17,093 nucleotides of DNA from Deltaproteobacteria bacterium UBA5756. Lineage in GTDB: Bacteria > Desulfobacterota > Syntrophorhabdia > Syntrophorhabdales > Syntrophorhabdaceae. The stretch is taken from contig DIFE01000029.1 in the NCBI GenBank assembly GCA_002418985.1, positions 1 through 17,093 of the forward strand, in the 5' to 3' direction. The position numbers were made by a program, and so were the translations under genes. Positions 14,663 through 17,093 of this stretch are shown here, piece after piece. Every line of letters begins with the position of its first letter. Position 1 is the stretch's first letter. The notes beneath the pieces were generated by a model that was given only the letters and a program-made list of their open reading frames with translations, was not told where the DNA came from and searched no databases.

Positions 14663-16591
14663 ATGGGACTGATTCGTATACATGATGTTTCTCTGAGTTT
14701 CGGGGGGCCGCGGCTCCTTGATTCCGTCACGCTCCAGATCGAGCCCGGCGAGAGGATCGGCCTTCTGGGCCGCAACGGGTCGGGCAAGTCGACCCTTATG
14801 AAGCTGCTCGCCGGCGAGATCGCTCCAGACTCAGGTGAGGTCCTTCTGAGCGAATATGTGAACATAGCGATGCTGCCCCAGGAGGTCCCCGATGATCTGC
14901 CCGGAACGGTCTACGATATTGTGGCGCTCGGAGCCGCCGGGCACGCACGGCTCCTCAGGGAATATCATGATCTTACAACCCTGATATCGAAAGGAGGTGA
15001 CGAAAACCTCTTAAGGGCCCTCGAACAGGTCCAGCACAAGATAGAGACATCCGGCGCCTGGCAGCACCACCAGCGCATTAAAACGGTGATCGAACGGACC
15101 GCGCTTGATGAAAACGCCCTTTTCCAGACTCTTTCCGCCGGCATGAAGCGGCGCGTCTTTCTGGCCAGGGCGCTCGTAAAGGAACCGGACCTTCTTCTTC
15201 TCGACGAACCCACAAACCACCTCGACGTGGCAACCATCCTCTGGCTCGAGGAATTCCTCCTCAAGTATGGAAAAACGCTCATGTTCGTAACCCACGACCG
15301 GGCTTTTCTCCAGCGCCTGGCGACGCGGATAGTTGAGATCGACCGGGGCCGCCTGACATCCTATACCTGCGATTACCATACCTATCTCGAACGCCGGCAG
15401 GCCCTTCTGGAAACCCAGGAGAAGCAATGGGCCGAGTTTGACAGGAAACTGGCACGGGAGGAGACGTGGATCAGGCAGGGGATCAAGGCCCGCCGCACCC
15501 GCGATGAAGGCAGGGTCCGGGCACTGATGCGAATGCGGCAGGAGCGGGCGGCACGGCAGGAGGCCGCGGGCCTGTCACGGTTTTCCATCGAAGAGGCGGA
15601 ACGCAGCGGACGGATAGTTGCCGATGCCCGGGACGTATCGTTTGCCCGGGGCGACACGAGAATAATCGACGGGTTCTCCACCACCATCGTCCGCGGCGAC
15701 AGGGTGGGCATTATAGGTCCCAACGGCTGCGGCAAGACCACCCTTCTCAAGATTCTTCTCGGCCAACTCGAGCCCGGGGAGGGAAAGGTCCGACTGGGCA
15801 CCAACATCAGCGTTGCCTACTTCGATCAACTCCGCTCCCAGCTTGACGAAAACAGAACTCTCCGGGAGAATATCGGGGAAGGCAACGATATGATCGTTAC
15901 CGGCAGTACGACCCGCCATGTCGTCGGATATCTCCAGGATTTTCTTTTTACACCCGAGCGAGCCATGTCGCCCGTCAGTTCCCTTTCCGGCGGCGAACGC
16001 AACCGCCTGCTTCTCGCGAAGCTCTTCATCGTCCCCTCCAACATCCTTGTCCTCGATGAACCCACCAACGATCTCGACACTGAAACGCTGGAACTGCTGG
16101 AGGACAAACTCCTCGAATATAACGGGACCATCCTGATGGTAAGCCATGACAGAACCTTCCTGAACAACGTCGTTACCTCAACGATCGTCTTCGAAGACGA
16201 CGGGAAATTGAGGGAATATGTCGGCGGTTACGATGACTGGCTCCGGCAGAAAAGCTCGTCCGCTCAGAAACCGCGTGACGAGGCACCGAAAGACCGCAAG
16301 CAAAAGAAGGCCAGGGCGCCGCAAGAAAAGAAACGGTTGTCTTTCAACGAAGCCAGAGAGCTCGAATCCCTGCCCTCGCTGATCGAGGCCCTGGAAACGG
16401 AAAAAGAACAGTTGACGCAGATACTGAATTCGCCCGACTTCTACGCAAGCCGCGACCTCGAAAGGATAAAGACCGTCAATGACCGCTGGAAGGCACTTGA
16501 AAATGAATTGGAGACCGCCTATCGCCGCTGGGACGAGTTGGAAACACTCAAGGCCGAACTGGGCGGCTCCCCCGAAGGAAAATTCGAGTGA
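14663..16591 (+). CDS. uup: ABC-F family ATPase, Uup-type
   Basis: Soluble twin-ATPase of the ABC-F group, whose members act on ribosomes; Uup has also been linked to DNA stability. It has 642 residues and no membrane segment. The first ABC domain has Walker A GRNGSGKS (36-43), signature LSAGMKRR (157-164) and Walker B DEPTNHLD (181-188). A charged linker helix pair (about 240-312) corresponds to the P-site tRNA-interaction region of ABC-F proteins. The second domain has GPNGCGKT (352-359), LSGGERNR (441-448) and DEPTNDLD (465-472). A lysine-rich stretch leads into a coiled-coil C-terminal domain (about 555-632, LPSLIEALETEKEQL), which is the hallmark of Uup. The first signature has LSAG in place of LSGG, which occurs in the group. 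Its stop overlaps the next gene by four bases. Confidence 0.93.
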   Translation: MGLIRIHDVSLSFGGPRLLDSVTLQIEPGERIGLLGRNGSGKSTLMKLLAGEIAPDSGEVLLSEYVNIAMLPQEVPDDLPGTVYDIVALGAAGHARLLREYHDLTTLISKGGDENLLRALEQVQHKIETSGAWQHHQRIKTVIERTALDENALFQTLSAGMKRRVFLARALVKEPDLLLLDEPTNHLDVATILWLEEFLLKYGKTLMFVTHDRAFLQRLATRIVEIDRGRLTSYTCDYHTYLERRQALLETQEKQWAEFDRKLAREETWIRQGIKARRTRDEGRVRALMRMRQERAARQEAAGLSRFSIEEAERSGRIVADARDVSFARGDTRIIDGFSTTIVRGDRVGIIGPNGCGKTTLLKILLGQLEPGEGKVRLGTNISVAYFDQLRSQLDENRTLRENIGEGNDMIVTGSTTRHVVGYLQDFLFTPERAMSPVSSLSGGERNRLLLAKLFIVPSNILVLDEPTNDLDTETLELLEDKLLEYNGTILMVSHDRTFLNNVVTSTIVFEDDGKLREYVGGYDDWLRQKSSSAQKPRDEAPKDRKQKKARAPQEKKRLSFNEARELESLPSLIEALETEKEQLTQILNSPDFYASRDLERIKTVNDRWKALENELETAYRRWDELETLKAELGGSPEGKFE

Positions 16592-16848
16592 ACGACGACC
16601 CGGTGCTGTTTGTCTATATTCTGGAGTGTTCCGACAAAACCCTCTACGCGGGCTGGACCAACAACATGGAAAAACGACTGCAGGAACACAATGAGGGAAA
16701 GAGCGGCGCCAAATACACCCGCGGGCGCCGGCCCGTCAGGCTGGTCTACCGGGAGCCCTGCCCTACGAAGTCCGACGCCCTGAAACGGGAAAGAGAGATA
16801 AAGAAGCTGTCCCGCGCACGGAAACTGCTGCTGATAGAGAGGTGCTAG
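16588..16848 (+). CDS. GIY-YIG domain protein, UPF0213 family
   Basis: Small single-domain nuclease-like protein of 86 residues, the size of YhbQ-type proteins. It shows the GIY-YIG core as VYILEC (9-14) and LYAGWTN (19-25), the conserved arginine R30, KYTRGRRPV (42-50) and a glutamate in ALKREREIKKLS (probably E68). The start is a GTG overlapping the ABC-F stop in GTGA, with AAGGAA about nine bases upstream, so the two are translationally coupled. The family is thought to act on DNA, but its cellular role is not settled. It ends six bases before the convergent DUF3592 gene. Confidence 0.92.
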   Translation: MNDDPVLFVYILECSDKTLYAGWTNNMEKRLQEHNEGKSGAKYTRGRRPVRLVYREPCPTKSDALKREREIKKLSRARKLLLIERC

Positions 16849-16854
16849 CTCTTT

Positions 16855-17093
16855 TTATTTCTTCGGCAATCGGGCGTCGGCCGGTCTTTCGGGGTTATAG
16901 TAGACCACTATTTCGCTTCCTATCGGATACTGCGCCAATGTCTTCTTTGCCCTCCCGGCATAATTATACGGCCGTTCGACACCCTGGGAGCCGGTATATG
17001 CCCGTCCCTCCACCGTGTATTCAAAAGCCACCATGGGATAGTAGAAGGGGTCGTCTTCAACCCGGGTGCGGATGGCCTCCTCCACGTTGCCTC
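16855..17093 (-). CDS. DUF3592 domain protein, N-terminus beyond window
   Basis: C-terminal part of a gene that runs off the right edge. The visible 79 or so codons contain the DUF3592 pattern: PMVAFEYTVEGRAYTG, then GRAKKTLAQYPIGSEIVVYYNPERPADARL. A GTG at 17083-17085 lies in frame, but the coding frame is open beyond it to the window end and the domain's usual beginning is missing, so the true start is probably outside. DUF3592 proteins are usually small membrane-associated proteins with the domain exposed between two membrane segments; function unknown. It converges on the GIY-YIG gene with a six-base gap and no room for a separate terminator. Confidence 0.82.
   Translation of the reverse strand, partial: GNVEEAIRTRVEDDPFYYPMVAFEYTVEGRAYTGSQGVERPYNYAGRAKKTLAQYPIGSEIVVYYNPERPADARLPKK

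Overview
The window looks like chromosomal DNA of a Gram-negative bacterium, most likely a deltaproteobacterial (Desulfobacterota) anaerobe of the Geobacter/Syntrophorhabdus type. The reasons are indirect: a Lol outer-membrane lipoprotein system, the order lysS-lolC-lolD (which I recall from Geobacter relatives, where an outer-membrane assembly gene follows), a multi-PAS regulator ending in a LuxR-type helix-turn-helix, and many secreted proteins of unknown function. Base composition looks moderately GC-rich and even. I see no rRNA, tRNA, CRISPR array, insertion sequence or phage gene.

Left part (1-5606, minus strand): one tightly packed operon read right to left. It encodes a DUF2400/TIGR02757 protein, RimO (ribosomal protein S12 methylthiotransferase), LysS (lysyl-tRNA synthetase), a LolC/E-type permease and the LolD ATPase. 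A Shine-Dalgarno sequence at the left edge shows that another gene starts just outside. The operon therefore joins translation functions to lipoprotein export. A divergent promoter region at 5607-5780 separates it from the next block.

Middle part (5781-11361, plus strand): a three-PAS, LuxR-HTH regulator without kinase or receiver domain; a 54-residue putative zinc-binding protein; a UvrD/Rep-type helicase with a TTG start and its own promoter carrying an inverted repeat; a small secreted cysteine-containing protein; and a secreted PsbP-like protein.

Right part: convergent to these lie, on the minus strand, a zinc-ribbon/DUF2007 membrane protein and a periplasmic metallo-beta-lactamase-fold hydrolase. 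Divergent from the latter is a periplasmic serine hydrolase of the beta-lactamase/class C fold. The 358-base gap between the two hydrolases holds a promoter and two perfect hairpins. Next come an Uup-type ABC-F ATPase overlapping by four bases with a UPF0213 GIY-YIG protein, and a convergent DUF3592 gene cut by the window end.

The most notable observation concerns gene starts. In two genes the recognisable conserved N-terminus lies upstream of the first ATG/GTG/TTG. The DUF2007 protein has half of its zinc ribbon ahead of a GTG, and the only sensible start there is an ATT with a GGAG upstream. The DUF2400 protein has about 55 conserved residues ahead of its first ATG and no standard start codon at all. 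I found no clear multi-gene system that is obviously new; the remaining items are small unknown proteins and regulatory sites.
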